From the NCBI GenBank assembly GCA_029379385.1, contig CM055608.1:22752350-22816349 (forward strand): a stretch of DNA of 64,000 bases, read 5' to 3'. The notes beneath the pieces were generated by a model. It was not told where the DNA came from and did not search any database. It saw nothing but the letters and a program-made list of their open reading frames with translations. Of this stretch, positions 26,620-39,500 are shown in pieces. The position numbers and the translations under genes are program-made. Position 1 is the stretch's first letter. The number at the start of each line of letters is the position of its first letter. The DNA comes from Quillaja saponaria (Eukaryota; Streptophyta; Magnoliopsida; Fabales; Quillajaceae).

Positions 26620-27025
26620 TGTTAAAGCTAAATTTGATCAACTGAGGTATTCTTTATGTGACTCATGAGTTGTCCTTAGGATATAGGAAAATACCGATGC
26701 CAAAGTCAGTATAATCAAAGTAAAAATGTTGAAAAATTGTGAAGAATATAAGTTGTAGAGAACAACTTGTCTTGTTTGGAGTTTTGAACCTCTTTACATA
26801 TGAGTTATGTTGGAGTATTAATCATTATAGTAATGATGTCCGTTATAATAATAATAATGTCTGTTATAATAATAATATATGATAATGACATCTATTACGA
26901 AAATAATGAGCTCCAATGACAACAGTTACAATCATAATGAGATATTATAGAGTCGGTTACATTTGAGATTATATCGTTGCACCACATATCTTTTCGTGAT
27001 TAGATAATACAATATAGTATTATCA
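26620..27025 (-). repeat. LTR of the 22.9-27.0 kb element (5' LTR)
   Basis: This is the partner of 22927-23304, about 28 bp longer owing to small insertions (one near 26655). It borders the putative primer-binding site at 26605-26619. Confidence 0.7.
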
Positions 27026-30000
27026 AAAAGTATCCCACTGGACCAGCAGAGGTTGATCTTCATTGGAAAACATCTATAAGATGGTCATACTTCAGTGGAT
27101 TATAACACTCAAAAGGACTCTACCCTTCACTTGGTGCTTCGACTTCGTGGAGGTGTGTATATCTTTGTCAAGAACTTGACTAGGAAAACCATCACCCTAG
27201 AGATGGAAAGTTTTGACGCCATCAATATATGAAAGTTGTGAGACAAGGAAATCAAACATTTTGAGCCAAACATATATAATTGATTTCCTTGATTGTTAAC
27301 AGTAATAAGAAGTTGAGCAAACATAAATTTGAAGCGAGCCAAACCTATACAAACTTCTTCACTTTAAATACAATTTTCAAATTTTTTTAATAACTTTTTT
27401 ATATAATTATTTATATACAAGCCACGTGGATACGTGTTATCCATTGATTGTGCTGTGTGAATTATCAACATCACAAAATATTAGCTATGTTAGTATCTGT
27501 TAAGTCAATTAGTATGGAATTCGATAGTAGGGACCCACACATTTAGTTATTATTTCATATTATAAAAATATTGGGCTTCAAATATATTATTAATTCATTT
27601 ATTTTCTCACTCTTTCAATTTTAATACTAATATGATTATAATTTTGTTTTACTATTGATTTTTTTCTATTAATTATTCTCAATTTCATGATTTAAATTTA
27701 AAAAAAAATTATAATTAAATGAAATATTAAGCTGTATTTTTAGTATAATATTATTTTCTTAATTAATTTTCTATTTTAAGAATTAAAAGAAATTTTTCAT
27801 AATAAATTTAATTTTTAATTAAGGTCAAGTTGATATAATAGGCATTGCGATGCAAAGAGCTTTGCTTGGAGAAATAGAGTGAACACGTATCACACATGCA
27901 AAATCTAAGAAAATACCACTAATCAGCGTCAGGGACGAATTTCATATATGATGATACTTTTTTAGCTAGGGATAGTAATAGGAAAAATTATTCCATATAT
28001 TTTGATATTGAAAATCAAAATTTTGAGATTGACAATGATCATTCTTTTTTAAGTGAACCATAAAAGAAAACCACAAAAAATGAATCTACTAATGAAGGTT
28101 ACAGATTCTGTCAAGAGGAAGAAACTTATAATATTGTAGCTACTCATGATTATTTTGGTAATTAAATTAGGAAACAGAAAGTACAAAAAGAAATTCTTTC
28201 TTTTCAGTAACCCTTGGTTAAGAATTTAATAAGCTGTCTTCTGATTGTTTTACATATACTTGTCGTGTCCTTTACATAGAAATCAGAGGATAGGGCACCA
28301 TTCCTTTGACTCACATTGATGATCCAATGCATTTTTATGTTATGGCTTAAGTAATTTTATCCCTCTTTGGCCTTATGTCTCTCATCTTTAGAAGCTATTT
28401 TCTATCATCAGCTATGGGTTCAAATATAAATTAAATTTACTTATTCGTTTCATTACATTAACATAGAGTAATATTTTGTATGTTGAAAATGTATATACCA
28501 TAAATCACATTCAACATGTGTGTCACACGTACTAGTGAATCTTTAGCTTAGGCCCTTGGTTGGGGGTAAATTTATGTTCTTATTCATGATCGTGACTATT
28601 TTCAGATGAACCTTTAGCTACGGCCTCAACATGGGTGCAGTGAGAGTTCTCCCAGATATAAGGTAATAGTGATTTGGGCGCAATGTTCTCTGCCAGAATA
28701 TGTGGAGTACCTTCCCTATCTTTCTATTTTTCAAAAAAAAAAAAATATAAAAGTGGTTTAGTGGAAAGAAAATTTAAGGCTCTTATTTTTACTATTGCAT
28801 AAATACTTTTTACTTAGTTGCTATTTATTTCAAATATGCTATTTATTTTATTTTTGTACTTCTTTCATAATTCATCTTCATTTTAATATTAATAAGAATG
28901 TAATTGTTTAATGACTTTTTTTTGTCCTAATTTTTTTTTCAATATTAATAAATATATAACTTGTCAATAACTATATATCAATAATAATTAATATTGAATT
29001 TCTTACTTTTTTATTTTATTTAATAAGTTGCAAATAATTAAAATGTTTTTTATTTCCTCATAATGTTATAATTTTTTTTTAAATGCTATGAATTAAAAGA
29101 AATATTACTATAGTTTTATGATTATAATATTGTTGTGTTATTATTATTTTTTTTTCTATTTTGAGAAGTTAAAAAAATTATATGTTTATATATGAATTAG
29201 TTTTATTAGATTTACCTATTTATTTTAATATAATTAACATGGAGTATTGCTTGACATATACATCAATTGTGAATGAATATATATATCATAAAAATGAATT
29301 ATGCGAGACGAAAGCTAGTTACCATAAATGAGTACAACAATAATACATATAATTACTAGAGAAAAATCAATTTAAATATTTAAAAGAAATAAGCCATAGA
29401 CTAATAGAAATAATTTAAATAACAATGATAAATCAATAAATAAAATAACTGAAAAATGTTATAAATTTAATTTATACTGTAGCATCTTTTGGAAGTACAC
29501 TTAATTTTAGTTGTGTCCAAAAACAGGTGTAATTTTGAATTTTACATTAAAATGATATTTTCATTATGCTGCTAAATAACCAATATGTATTACTAAAAGT
29601 ATAATTTTGTAACTCTTATAAATAATTTTTAATAATAATAATTTTTGTGCTATTGTTTAGTTATTCAAAGATCCATATAGAGAATAAGCTATAAACCAAT
29701 AAACAATACTACATAAAATTAAAAAACAATGAAATATTAAAATATGAATCTCAAATACAATTGAATGTGGAAACAATATTACATTAAAATGTTTATTCAA
29801 TGTCAATTGCAAGATGAAAGAATGAGAGATTTTTTATTTTGAAGAATAATAATAACAATTTCATCATTTTTAATCCAACTTCCATAATTTAAATATTGAA
29901 AGATATCTTTAGCTATTAATATTAATTTGCCCTAAAAATATTTTGAGCATTAAATAAGTTATTATAATAATTATAACATGTGTATTTCATTTTAACTAAA

Positions 30001-30400
30001 TCTTTAGTTATCGTCTTAATTAAATCAAGACAATGTGCTGTTATATCATATTTAATATTTACACATCTTCTTAATTCTTATATTTAATAATGTATGTAGA
30101 AGAATATATAATAAATTAAAATTTACTTTAAAATATAATAAATTACAATTATAAATTTTGACAAGTTCCTCTTGCTTGGATATGTGTTATAAATGGCTAA
30201 ATTCTTAACAAAATACGAAGAAAGAAAAAAGAAAAAAATGAAAAAGAAAAAAAATGCACAAAATTTCATTTCCGTTTCAATTGTCACGTGGGTTTTATTG
30301 CCATGTGTTCTCACGCCCGACACGTGATATCTACTAGTGTTTAGCATGTATGCCTGAAAGAAAGTGAAAGCTAATCTTGCCTTCGTTTCGGTCACTATGA
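27026..30400. other. AT-rich intergenic DNA, no gene seen
   Basis: Long A/T-rich stretches dominate (especially 27540-27840 and 28730-30140). No supported exon, RNA gene or intact element was found. Open frames here are short and low in complexity. Confidence 0.5.
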
Positions 30401-30458
30401 TGGGCTTTATAAACCGCTGTTCAGTCCTCTTGCAATTTTTTTTATAGTAAAACCCTAA
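30401..30458 (+). promoter_or_regulatory. RRP6L2 core promoter: TGGGCT, TATA box and telo-box
   Basis: TGGGCT (30401-30406, a site II-like motif) is followed by TATAAA (30408-30413) and AAACCCTAA (30450-30458, a telo-box). All lie within about 105 bp of the ATG at 30504. Telo-box and site II motifs together are known from plant ribosome-biogenesis and translation genes, which suits an exosome rRNA-processing factor. The assignment is by motif and position. Confidence 0.6.
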
Positions 30459-30503
30459 CCCTTAAGTAACCCTTCCAAACGGAAACAAATCTTCAAGATC
30501 ACC

Positions 30504-33500
30504 ATGAGTGAGGACGCCATTGACATCGATCAATCTCAAGCAGCTAATAGAGCACAGACGCTACAGATCCTTGCTTCTGGACCTCTGTCTTCTTCGGTCA
30601 CCAAGCTTTCAGGTTCGTCGCGATGCGTACCATCTGACAAAGACTTTCACTTCTATTACAGCTTCGACGAATTCAAAAACCCAATCGAGGAAATCTCAAA
30701 GAAATCGCAGTCTATGCTTGAAACCATTGGTACCGCGGCGCATGGGTGGGGAAAGGAAATGCCGTTTCCTGAGGATGTTGATGATGCCTACGATTGGCTG
30801 GTCAATGTAAACGACGAGTTGTTTGAGCGTTTTGATGTATCGGTTGATGAATTTCAGACTATTAGGAGGAAAGAGGAGGAGACTGGGAAGCCAATTAGTT
30901 CCTTGGAGGACTCAGAAAATGGCTTCCAGTTGGTTTGTGGAAATAAGAGTAAAGGACCATTGGGAAAAGATGAGGGGCAGGAAGCCAGTCCAGCCTCTGG
31001 CGTGAAGGTGGCCACAAAAGATAAGAAAACGACTGGAGCTAAGCCAAAGGTGCCGTTTCATATACCAAGTATTAGGAGGCCTCAGGATGAGTTCAACATA
31101 TTGGTTAATAATTCAAACCAGCCATTTGAGCATGTTTGGTTGCAAAGGAGTGAGGATGGTCAGAGGTTTATTCATCCGCTGGTTAGTTTTTTAGATAATT
31201 TTGTTCCATTGTGGATTTTGCTTGCTCTATTATGGCTTTTATCTTTTATTTTTCGTATGTTTACGAATTGACTATTGTTTATAGCTTATCAAGATCAACT
31301 TCTAATTGAGTTTTATTGAGTGGGATGGATGGGTGGTACTTATGAGGACACAATTCGCTTATGCTGGAAAGAGCTTTTTTACATTAAATGGTTTTATTGT
31401 TTCTTGGTTTCGTTTGTGAATCCATCCATAAAAATGAATGCTTGTGAACCTATTAGGTACCCATAAGGGTTCACTTGCATCCTGGTTTGTAATGGGACCT
31501 TTGGGATCTTCTTGGTAGTACTAGGGTTTTCATAAGGTTCTTTTATGAATCTACTGAAATAATGTTTGAACCAAGAGATAATACAAAAGAAGTACGTCCA
31601 GAAAACACAGATAATCAAAAGCAAATATCTAATGCAAGATAGATCCAATCTAAATAAAGTTGGATATTTTTCTGCATGGATGTTTTAAATGTGAAGCCCT
31701 ATAGAAGTTTTTATATGCAGCTGAGTACGGGTGGTAGAGTTTCTTTTTCCTTGGAAATCTGTTTGGCATGCTAAGATATCTTCTAAAGCCGTGTTTTTTT
31801 TTTTTGGATGATCTCCCTAAATCAAATACTAACAACGGATAATTTGATGAAGAGTTGTGTTTGCATCGTGAGTTGGCATTGTTTGTGCAAAAACAGTGGT
31901 GAAATTGTGGACCACTTGCATATTCACGGTCCTATTGCTAGAACACTGTAGGAGTTGGTGATTAGGCTGTTTGGGATTGTTTTGGGTGATGCCCAATACT
32001 GTTATGGATCTCTTGTAAGAGCAGAGGTAGAAGATGTAGTAAGCAAGCTTGGGTGATGGTTCCTCTTTGTTTGATGTAGGTTATTTGGCCTGAGAAGAAC
32101 AATTGTATCTTCAATAATGAGGAGGCTTTACTGGAAAAACTAAAGAGAACTTTTTCACTTAAGTGGTTCTCATGGATGTCTGTTCAGCCTTCTTTTCACT
32201 CCATTTGGTCTCTTATAGATTTCTTAAATGGTTTGAGTTGTAATTTGTAGTTTTACTTTTCTTGCCTTTGGTGAGTTGTGTTTGTACCCCCTTGTGTACA
32301 AAGATATGACCTTTTTTCATTGATAAAATCATTGGTTTTTACGTTTGGAAAGAACTTCAGGTCTACACTCTGCTCCAAGTATGAATAAGTGATTTAGCAT
32401 TATTTGTCTTTTTAGTTTTATTTTTTTTAACTAAATAAGTGAGATTCTATCAGTTACTTTATGATGTAAGATGATTGGGATTTTGATTGATATTTCTTTG
32501 GAGCTGCCATGTAGATAGTATCCGGCTCTTGGTTTCGTTGATATAGAAACATAAACTGTGTTTATTTAACAACTAATTTCGGACCCTTTCATCATGGTTA
32601 TATTGCATAGATCTTTTTTTTTTCGATGTGATTAGATCTATATTCTTATTGAGACATCATCAAAATAGTCTCTCTTAAGGGTTTTGTTTCTTTGGAAAAT
32701 TTACTTGTCAGTTGGAACTAGCTTACTTGTTTAAGGTGGTTTTGGGCAGTGTCACATTCGTGTGTGTTTTCAATTATGAAAACCCTCATCATCTTGCTTA
32801 TATTATCTTGTCTATTTGTGGTTATAGTTATATGCTATTAGTCCATTATTCATTTTTCCTTTTCTTTGCATTTTAATCTCCAATTCATTAAATCAGGAGA
32901 AGCTCTCTGTTTTTGACTTTGTTGATAAAGATCTTGGGGATTTACAACCTGTAAAACCGCCACCAATGGATTGCACACCTTTCAAGTTGGTGGCAGATGT
33001 CAAGGACTTGAAACAGTTGGCTGCTAAGCTGCGTGGTGTTAATGAATTTGCGGTGAGTATGCTGCAGTGACTTATGTTATGACTTATGCTAATGATGACT
33101 TTATTATGCAGGTGTATTCCCTTTTACTTTGCTTGATGGTAAATTTAAATTACAGGGTTTTTTTTTTGTTTTTTTTTTCCACTAGAGACTACCTGCTAAA
33201 ATAACTAGCATCAGTAATAAAATCTCATGGATAAAATGTGTCACACGTCTGCAATGGACAAGCTCACGGTTATATAGAAGTTTTGAATTTTTTTAAAGAA
33301 TTAGGCCTTTGAATGTACAGTAGCTGCAAAGTTGAAAGAGAGAATGTGCAGCTGATCAGATTTTAAACAACGAAAATTGATAGAAGGAGAGGTCAGATCT
33401 TAATTAGGAAAATGGCATCTTTGATTGATTTGGTATGCAGATATACAATATAATTGCAATTGAAGTATGATTCTTTTTCTATTATTTTTTTTCAATGTTA

Positions 33501-36500
33501 TTGTATATAATAAGGATTATATTCTTCTATGAATTTGGTAAAAATATGATTTTTGTGACAAAATGACCCAAGTGCAAGCTACATTAATGTTAGACTTCTT
33601 AAAACATATCTGTAAAATATAATATAAAAAAAACTGGCAAGATTATGAAAGTGAGAGAGTGTACCTGCTCATTTCCATTCTTACAGAGAAAGAAAAACTA
33701 AAAGAAACTACTTGCTTCAGAATGTTTCAATTCAATTTCCAAAACCTTTGTTTTAGAGAAATTCTTAAAAAGAAAACCAAATAGTCTAGTCCAAATTTCT
33801 CTTTAGTTTGCATGTAGAAGGATTCTGTAATTTCTTTTTGAGATTTATGTTTCTGTTACTTTGATTTTTGGTCTATATTTTTTGTCTTTTAGTTAGCTGT
33901 TTCTCCAGCTGATGAAGATTGATTATTTATTTAGTATTTTCTTTTGGGGAGTATTTGACTTCTCATTTGTTTCTTGATGCTGGCTATTCCCTGACTATGT
34001 TAACAGTAGTTTTGATTTCATTCAAGTTCAGTTGCTCTCTTTGTTATATCTGTTATGTTTTTTAAATTTTGTCTTGTACCTAGGTGGATTTGGAACATAA
34101 TCAATATCGATCCTTCCAAGGATTGACTTGCTTGATGCAAATCTCAACCAGGACTGAAGATTTTATTGTAGACACTTTTAAGCTTCGCATTCATGTTGGT
34201 CCCTATCTAAGGGAAGTCTTCAAGGACCCAACCAAGAGGAAGGTTAGTCAATTGCATAGTTCTGCTCATTTTGTGGTACATTCAACGCATTGTTTGACAA
34301 TATTTATACTTAATTTAGGTAATGCATGGAGCTGATCGGGATATTGTGTGGCTTCAGAGGGATTTCGGCATTTACATCTGCAATTTATTCGATACTGGCC
34401 AGGTGTTATACTTAGAAGGCTTAGAACATCTTTTTCTTTGTTTTTCTTACTTCTTCATTTTGAGCCTTCTACTTTCTAGTTGCTGATATTTTGTTACAAT
34501 TACATTGAAATTGTTGTTTGTATTAAAACAATTATAAATACTAATGATTCATGTATTTTCCCTTTCAAAGTTGCTGACTTCGCTTATCTTCTTAAAATGT
34601 GTATTATCTTGAAATTGTGATAATGCTTTTCCATGAGTTTCTGATTCAAGTAGCTAATTGCTTCCATTTCTAGATCTGTTCTGTTAGTATCAGCTTCTTA
34701 ATATGATCGATGAGCTCTACTGTGGTTAAACATTGAATATTTAATGGAAACATATAACTATTGAGATTCTACAAGAATGAAGCTGATACAAGGTTCGATG
34801 AATAATGTTTGGATGCTTATTTACTTTAACGATGACACTTTTGTCACACTCATATGAGTCTTGAGGCTGGACTAATTTCCAATGGGAAATGTGTGTTTAT
34901 TAGTATTTGTTGCTTGGAGAAGATGAGTAAATGTTGTGCCGCCTCATCATAGATGCAGTGAATTCTTGGATGGTTACATACTTGTATTGTTTTTCGGGCT
35001 ACATGTTACATTCTTTCTTACGTTAGAAAATTTTATATGCTGGATGATCATATGATATCCAACATGTTTTTGATCTTTGTCAATATAAGATAGGTAAACG
35101 TTGATGTGCTGCAGGATATTGTGACATGATACCCTGAAACCACCCTTACCATGAGGTTTATGCTAGCTTTGTTTTGTGATTGCCCTCTTTGTATCTGATC
35201 CACATATTTTTATATATTGCTCTTTTTCTGCTTTATTTGCTATTGTTAAAAATGCTGGTAATAAATTTATGTGTAATGTACTTCTCAGGCCTCGAGGGTT
35301 TTAAAATTGGAGAGAAATAGTTTGGAGTATCTTTTACATCACTTTTGTGGTGTCACTGCAAACAAAGAGTAGGTGTTTTTGTTTTATTTTGAATCACTGA
35401 TTTTATTTGATTTTTTTATTTCAAACACAGTTTATAATGCTTCTTATAGTTTTACCATTCTTTTACTGTTACCTGCATTCTAGAAGGTTGACCAGTCAAC
35501 TCCTTGCAGATACCAGAATGCAGATTGGAGATTACGCCCCCTTCCTGAGGAGATGATCAAGTATTCATTTGGACCTGTCTTCTATACTTATTGCAATTTT
35601 TATTGTCATCGTTTTGATTCTTTTTTGATTGTCCTTATTTTCGCTCTGTTTGGTTTGTGATTACACTGTCCAATTTTATATGTCTCATTTTTGTTTTCTG
35701 GCAAGTCCCAAAATGAAACTTCTACATATACAGCCTAGAATCCAATAATTTGATGAATTTGTTCCTATTATTAGAAAAGAAGGAATCGAGGTTGCTGAAT
35801 GATGTAGGCTTAGCTACCTTTGGTCATTTCACATGTGATTTACTTAAGGCTAAGTATACTGTCTAGTTATCTCTGGGATCACCTGCAGTTTCCTAAGTAA
35901 CCACTTGAGTATTTTCTGGATAATTTTAAGGTGAACCTCTTTGGTTTCTGTTTAAATGTTTGTCCGGAGTGCCATAGAGTTTGGACTCCTATAAATCAAA
36001 GCTATTAATCACTTTTTCACCCTTCTTTTTGGAAGCTAATGGCTGCTTGGATGACTGTGTTGATTAAAAGTCTTTATGTAGGAAGGTGGCTAAACTTAAC
36101 AAATTCTAACTGTCTTTTCTTTTATTATTAAGAAAAACAGAACTTACTTTTGTAAAAGAGATGGTTCTCATTTTATATATTTTTCATAAGTCATAACTGC
36201 TTGCAATTAATGAATGTCAGTTTACAAAGATTGCACATTTTTGCTGATCTTTTGGAAAGTAATGATCTGTTGATCATTACCATTAGTACTTCTTAGTTAA
36301 GAAGAAATTTTTAATGATTAACCTTTAAAATGGGAGTAGTTATTTAAAATTCAATTAGCATCTCTAATGAGTTTGCAATTTATCATCAAGTTTAAAAGTA
36401 ATCAGAATATTCTGAACTATAAAATTAAGTTTGTTATACTTAATATTGTGCGTGCTAAAATGTTTTGAAAGACCTCTTGTACATGACTATTCATGGTTTT

Positions 36501-39500
36501 TTATACTGTCGGCGTATCACAATCGGGCCCCATTCAAAATTGAGTAGCCTTTGTTGCTTATCTTTAATATCAAGAAATTCTTGCAGATGGAGGACTCCTT
36601 AATTTTTGGTTCATAATTCTGTTATATAGTAGTTCCCCTGTAATGTTGATTCTAAATCTGGTTTAATTGTTATATGGTTTAGTTCCATTGGGGTAAGCAA
36701 ACTAAAAACTTGTAACGAGTGTTAATTATTTCTATTTTGCTCTCAAATCCGATTGTATTTACTGATCTTGGTTTCTCATTTCTACTTAGAAGGAAAGTTT
36801 CTTGCCTGCTGATGAGCAGCACAATATCTGCTGATGTCAATTTTTTTATTATTCTATCATCTAATTAAGTATTATACTGTGATGACAGATATGCCAGAGA
36901 AGATACACACTATCTCCTACATATATATGATCTAATGAGAATCAAGTTATTCTCAACTCCTAAGGAGTCTGAAAATTCTGATGCACCTTTACTGGAGGTA
37001 TAATCTGTATGAACCACAACAAGCTCCTGCCTGTATGTGTTTAGCTATTGTATATTTTTCCTTATGTTTTCCTCTTGTTTATTACTAGGTTCCTTTCTGT
37101 TTAGAATTAGTCTTGAGCTTATGTGTTAGAATCCAGAAGATTTTGCAATTGACTGGCTTTATTGCTTCTGGTTTGACTCTTCATGGGTGTTTTTCTCTCT
37201 GACTTTCAGTTCATATAATTGCTACAAATTTTAGTTCTCTAGATTATTGATGGATGTAGGCTACTAAATTTGGTGATATTGTAAAACTGATTATGAATTA
37301 TAATCCAATGCATGATTATGGTTGTTCATTTCTTTCCTACGTACAGTCTATGGTGTATTCTCATCCTTACAAGCTTTCCTGTACTTTATTCAAATTGTAG
37401 GCATTGGTTCCAATTGAATTTAAACCAGCATAAGGGCTGTTCCTACTGGTTGTTATAGTAATGTCAAAATCTTACCTAAAATGCTATTCATACCTATGAG
37501 TAAGATCTCTCTCAAGGGTCAGGGCAGATTATACGAATTCCTTAAATGGGTTCAGATTTCAGCTTCTATGTCTTTAACTAACACAAAAGATTATAACTCA
37601 GTGGTTGTTTCCCACAAGTACCACAGGTTTGTATTTATAGGTTTTACTGGAGTCAGATACTTAGGTCTTTCACATGAAGCCAGATATTTTGAAAGGGACA
37701 TTGTGGAGTTTCTTATATTTCTATGACGTTACTTATCAGCAACTCTTTTACATTTGTGTTCTGGACTTTGGTTTGAGAAATATGATTTGTTTTATAGAAA
37801 GATAGTTGTGTCATTCTTTGGTGGTGTTGGCAGCCAAATTATTAAAAATGGCGGATTTATTTTGAGAATTGGAAAATGCACTTCATTGACACATTAAGAA
37901 GCCAAATTATTCCAGGGTATTGGCATTTTGGTTGATACTGACTTCAAAATCTCATTGATAGCCATTTTGGTTGCTACTTCTGAATAAGTTTGACCTTTAG
38001 TTTCTTCTGTTTCTATTAGATGCAACACATATTAGTTCTCAACAATTGTGTTCTATGCAACTATTATTTTTGTCTTTTTTTCATTTACTACAATTCTACC
38101 ATTTAGCTGGAGATTCTTGTAACTGGCAGGTGTATAAGCGGAGTTATGATGTCTGCATGCAGCTGTATGAGAAAGAGCTTCTGACAGAACACTCTTACCT
38201 CCATATATACGGGTTTGCTACTAACTTTCTCTTTCAAAAGCAATTATCATATATTCAGCATTCTGCACTGGCTAAAAGTGTACTTCATTTGTATATATTT
38301 TTGGTTTGTGATAATTTTTCTTTTTTCTTTTTGATAAAGCTTTCCTTTACCTGCTCTTTGCCTTGGTTTGCCAATCCAGTGGTGTTAATTGGTGTGTGAT
38401 TACTTTTTCTGATACAGGTTGCAGCCAGCTGGTTTTAATGCTCAACAGCTTGCCATTGTTGCTGTAATTCGCTACTCATTTTTCATTTCCTATTTGCATT
38501 ACACATCTTTATGATTAATGTGATATATATTTAAGGTGAATTACTAAGACATGGCCCGTCTGCTTGTCCTACAAATTATTTGACATTGATGGGGGAACAA
38601 AAAACCAATCTTCAAAGGAAAACATTCTTGACTTCACGTTACATATTTAAGATGATTTACTAAGATTATGCTTTTCACAAAGGAAAGCATTTTTTACTTA
38701 AAATATTAAGCCTTATTTGGGCAGGGTGGAAATGGGAGGAAAGAACATGGGGAGGAAAGTTATTTTTTCGTTTGGACTTTGAATACCAAGAGCAAAATAA
38801 GAGGAATGGTTTTTGGGAAGAGAATTTTGATGCTGAGGTCACAAACTAAATTCCTCCACAAGTGGAGAGAAAATTGAAGGAAATTCCTGATGTGGGTACT
38901 TAGATAGTTATACAGTTTACAATTTTAACCTTACTAAAACTTTAGGGTAGTGTTGACAGAAGAATTTATAATGTTTTTTGCAATTTACTTATTGAAAAAA
39001 AATAAAAAAATTCGCAGTTTGTGCATTAAAAATTTACTATCCTTCTATGGTCTTTCTTCCCGTGCAAGAGAAGTTACTTTCTTCTCATTTTCATTCATTG
39101 AACTTACTTCCTTGTCCTAATAAGTCGTAATCTGTCCTTCCAGTTTTAATCCCTCACCATTGCTTTCTCCTACTGCTATGGGTTTCTGTCTTATCTACTC
39201 TACGTTTTTGTATTCTTATATGCCTCACATAAATGGCTTCCAGGGGCTTTGTGAGTGGCGAGATGTTGTTGCCCGTGCGGAGGATGAAAGTACAGGCTAT
39301 GTATTGCCAAATAAAACTCTTCTTGAAATTGGTAAGTGAAATTAATACGAGTTTGCATGTAATTTTTCACTCTAATTGAAACATTGATCATATGGAATAT
39401 GTGAATTTACTTCTCTTTTATCTATTGTTACAGCCAAGCAAATGCCTGTCACTACAAGCAAGTTACGTCGATTGGTCAAATCAAAGCATCCATATGTTGA

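Larger units (their letters stand above)
22927..27025 (-). mobile_element. Degenerate non-autonomous LTR retrotransposon
   Basis: Two diverged direct repeats (22927-23304 and 26620-27025) enclose 3.3 kb. Each runs TG...CA (minus strand: TGATAATACC...AACA). On the minus strand the 5' LTR is followed at once by TTGGCGTCATCCGTG (26605-26619), which resembles TGGCGCC-type primer-binding sites of plant Ty3-like elements. The other LTR is preceded by the purine-rich GTGGGAAG, a plausible polypurine tract. Flanking bases AAATG and AAAAG match at four of five positions, as for an old target-site duplication. I found no gag, protease, RT or integrase in the interior, which is AT-rich with internal imperfect repeats (about 24290-24440 against 24560-24690). 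The element is therefore non-autonomous or has lost its coding region. It is old, because the LTRs differ by many substitutions and indels. Confidence 0.65.

Noticed and set aside
35101..35160. CRISPR-like or tandem spacer array anywhere in the window
   Set aside because: No regularly spaced direct repeats were seen, and this is a plant nuclear sequence.
37481..37726. Open frame of 81 codons inside RRP6L2 intron 7
   Set aside because: It lies between two confidently joined exons and shows no family resemblance.
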